A stretch of DNA of 64,000 bases from Vibrio pomeroyi (GTDB lineage: Bacteria > Pseudomonadota > Gammaproteobacteria > Enterobacterales > Vibrionaceae). The position numbers were made by a program, and so were the translations under genes. Positions within the stretch are counted from its first letter, which is position 1. Each line of letters opens with the position of its first letter. The stretch covers positions 1,736,001-1,800,000 of the forward strand of contig CP090854.1 of assembly GCA_041879425.1 (NCBI GenBank), in the 5' to 3' direction. Below the pieces are notes generated by a model. The model worked only from the letters and a program-made list of their open reading frames with translations. It ran no database searches and was not told the origin of the DNA. Positions 63,017-64,000 of the stretch are shown one piece after another.

Positions 63017-63676
63017 TTAACGGCCTCGGCCATCGACCATCACCACAATCGTTTTAGTGATAATGCTTAGGTCGGCAGCGATCCAAGATTTCATTGAACA
63101 CAGGCTTAATGCGTAACTGTGGTCGAAACCAACTTTACGACGTACATCATCAATGCAGGTGTCGTAACCTTGATTCACTTGTGCAAGCCCTGTGATACCA
63201 GGCATTACACCATATGTACGGTCAGCAAAGTAAGGAATTTCGTTCTCTAGTTTGGTGTAAAAAGTAGGGCGTTCAGGGCGTGGGCCAATTAGAGACATTT
63301 CACCTTTCAATACATTGATCAGTTGTGGCAGCTCATCAAGACGTGTCTTTCTCAAAAAGCGGCCAACGGGTGTGATTCGTGGGTCATTCTCGGTAGCCCA
63401 AACTGCACCAGAGCGAGTTTCTGCATCTTCGTACATGCTACGGAACTTCATGATCTCAAAGATTTCCATTTTCTCCGGTGTTGATTTGCCTACACGCAGT
63501 TGACGGTAGAAAATAGGGCCACGAGAAGTGAGTGCAATCGCCATCGCAATCAACGGAAATACGGGTGCTAGCAAAATCAAAGCAATCAGTGAGCTTACGA
63601 AATCGAAAGTACGTTTAGCACGTGAGATTTTGTATTGGTATAGGTTTTGGGTAGATAGCTGTTCAATGTTCATCAT
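63017..63676 (-). CDS. Undecaprenyl-phosphate sugar-1-phosphate transferase (WbaP C-terminal type)
   Basis: A protein of 219 residues. One membrane helix (~residues 27-50) precedes the catalytic domain with KFRSMYEDAE, TRLDELPQLINVLKGEMSLI and GPRPERP. This short form, without the extra N-terminal domain, loads the first sugar phosphate on the lipid carrier in exopolysaccharide or O-antigen synthesis. AAGGAC precedes the ATG. It is the last gene of an operon entering from the right edge. Confidence 0.92.
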   Translation of the reverse strand: MMNIEQLSTQNLYQYKISRAKRTFDFVSSLIALILLAPVFPLIAMAIALTSRGPIFYRQLRVGKSTPEKMEIFEIMKFRSMYEDAETRSGAVWATENDPRITPVGRFLRKTRLDELPQLINVLKGEMSLIGPRPERPTFYTKLENEIPYFADRTYGVMPGITGLAQVNQGYDTCIDDVRRKVGFDHSYALSLCSMKSWIAADLSIITKTIVVMVDGRGR

Positions 63677-63685
63677 AATAAGTCC

Positions 63686-64000
63686 TTAATGATTCGCTCG
63701 TGTCCAAGGTGAGTTTTCTAGTCCGATTAGGTAACGAATGCCACCAATGAAGTTGGCATAGTGTCCAACTATCAAATAAGAGATTAATGAAATAGGTTTG
63801 TTTACTAGACGCTTTGGCAAGATGCAGCCAAGTATGCCAATGGTATAAACAGCAACTTGAGCCCATAACAATGCTTCAAATAACCAGTAGTTGCTGAGTA
63901 AGATTGAGCACACTAAGCACACAATCATTAAATATGGAGTGAGTAGGCGCAGGCCTTTTCCTGAGAAGAACGCAAACGCGATGCCTTTGAACTTGGGGCT
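63686..64000 (-). CDS. Glycosyltransferase family 2, C-terminal part (truncated at window edge)
   Basis: The frame is open from the right edge to a TAA at 63686. The visible ~104 residues show two or three membrane segments (LMIVCLVCSILLSNYW, AQVAVYTIGILGCIL) and end with IGGIRYLIGLENSPWTRANH, the kind of tail seen in family 2 glycosyltransferases that make exopolysaccharide. The catalytic domain lies outside. It ends 9 bp before the sugar transferase gene, so one operon. Confidence 0.65.
   Translation of the reverse strand, partial: SPKFKGIAFAFFSGKGLRLLTPYLMIVCLVCSILLSNYWLFEALLWAQVAVYTIGILGCILPKRLVNKPISLISYLIVGHYANFIGGIRYLIGLENSPWTRANH

Noticed and set aside
1..64000. Integron integrase, tRNA genes, prophage structural genes
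   Set aside because: None was seen in either strand; the attC-bearing islands therefore cannot be called complete integrons.

Overview
The window looks like a chromosome segment of a marine Vibrio, possibly of the Splendidus clade (inference). The signs are integron attC repeats of the Vibrio superintegron type, artPIQM and glpT-glpQ blocks, an RlhA-type U32 protein, and a catB gene very close to integron-borne CatB proteins. No rRNA, tRNA, CRISPR array, prophage or integron integrase was seen.

Layout. (1) 1-6.6 kb: the end of a hydroxamate siderophore locus, with the tail of an NRPS (epimerisation plus thioesterase domains), a Fur-box promoter, a TonB-dependent receptor, an N-hydroxyornithine acyltransferase and an ornithine N5-monooxygenase. 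Together they would make an acylated hydroxyornithine peptide siderophore (amphibactin-like is a guess) and import its iron complex. (2) 6.9-11.8 kb: a DUF3297 gene, two envelope proteins and glpT-glpQ. (3) 11.9-41.2 kb: a long accessory stretch of short, mostly plus-strand, single-gene units (GNATs, Nudix, HD, VOC, HAD, P-loop kinases, DUFs, small zinc-ribbon proteins). It holds two verified integron cassettes without an integrase, attC remnants, two different IS200-type elements (one splitting an isomerase gene), and catB.

(4) 41.3-50.5 kb: mostly housekeeping genes: a GST, rlhA, a hotdog thioesterase, an MsbA-like ABC exporter and artPIQM with a possible ArgR site. (5) 50.6-56.1 kb: a second integrase-less cassette cluster with three attC sites (GIY-YIG-like protein, membrane protein, Nudix hydrolase), followed by more short accessory genes. 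(6) 56.1-62.9 kb: a LysR regulator and an RND tripartite efflux operon on the minus strand. (7) 63.0-64.0 kb: the edge of an exopolysaccharide locus (sugar-phosphate transferase and a truncated glycosyltransferase).

The strongest novelty lead is in the cassette at about 17.9-20.8 kb. Three cassettes in the window are proven by exact complementarity between the bases at their 5' ends and the inverse core of their own attC. One of them carries a NACHT-type STAND ATPase fused to a pentapeptide-repeat helix, a plausible immune sensor. Both cassette islands are preceded by the same imperfect palindrome of about 48 bp, which suggests a shared landing or expression element that stands apart from any integron integrase.
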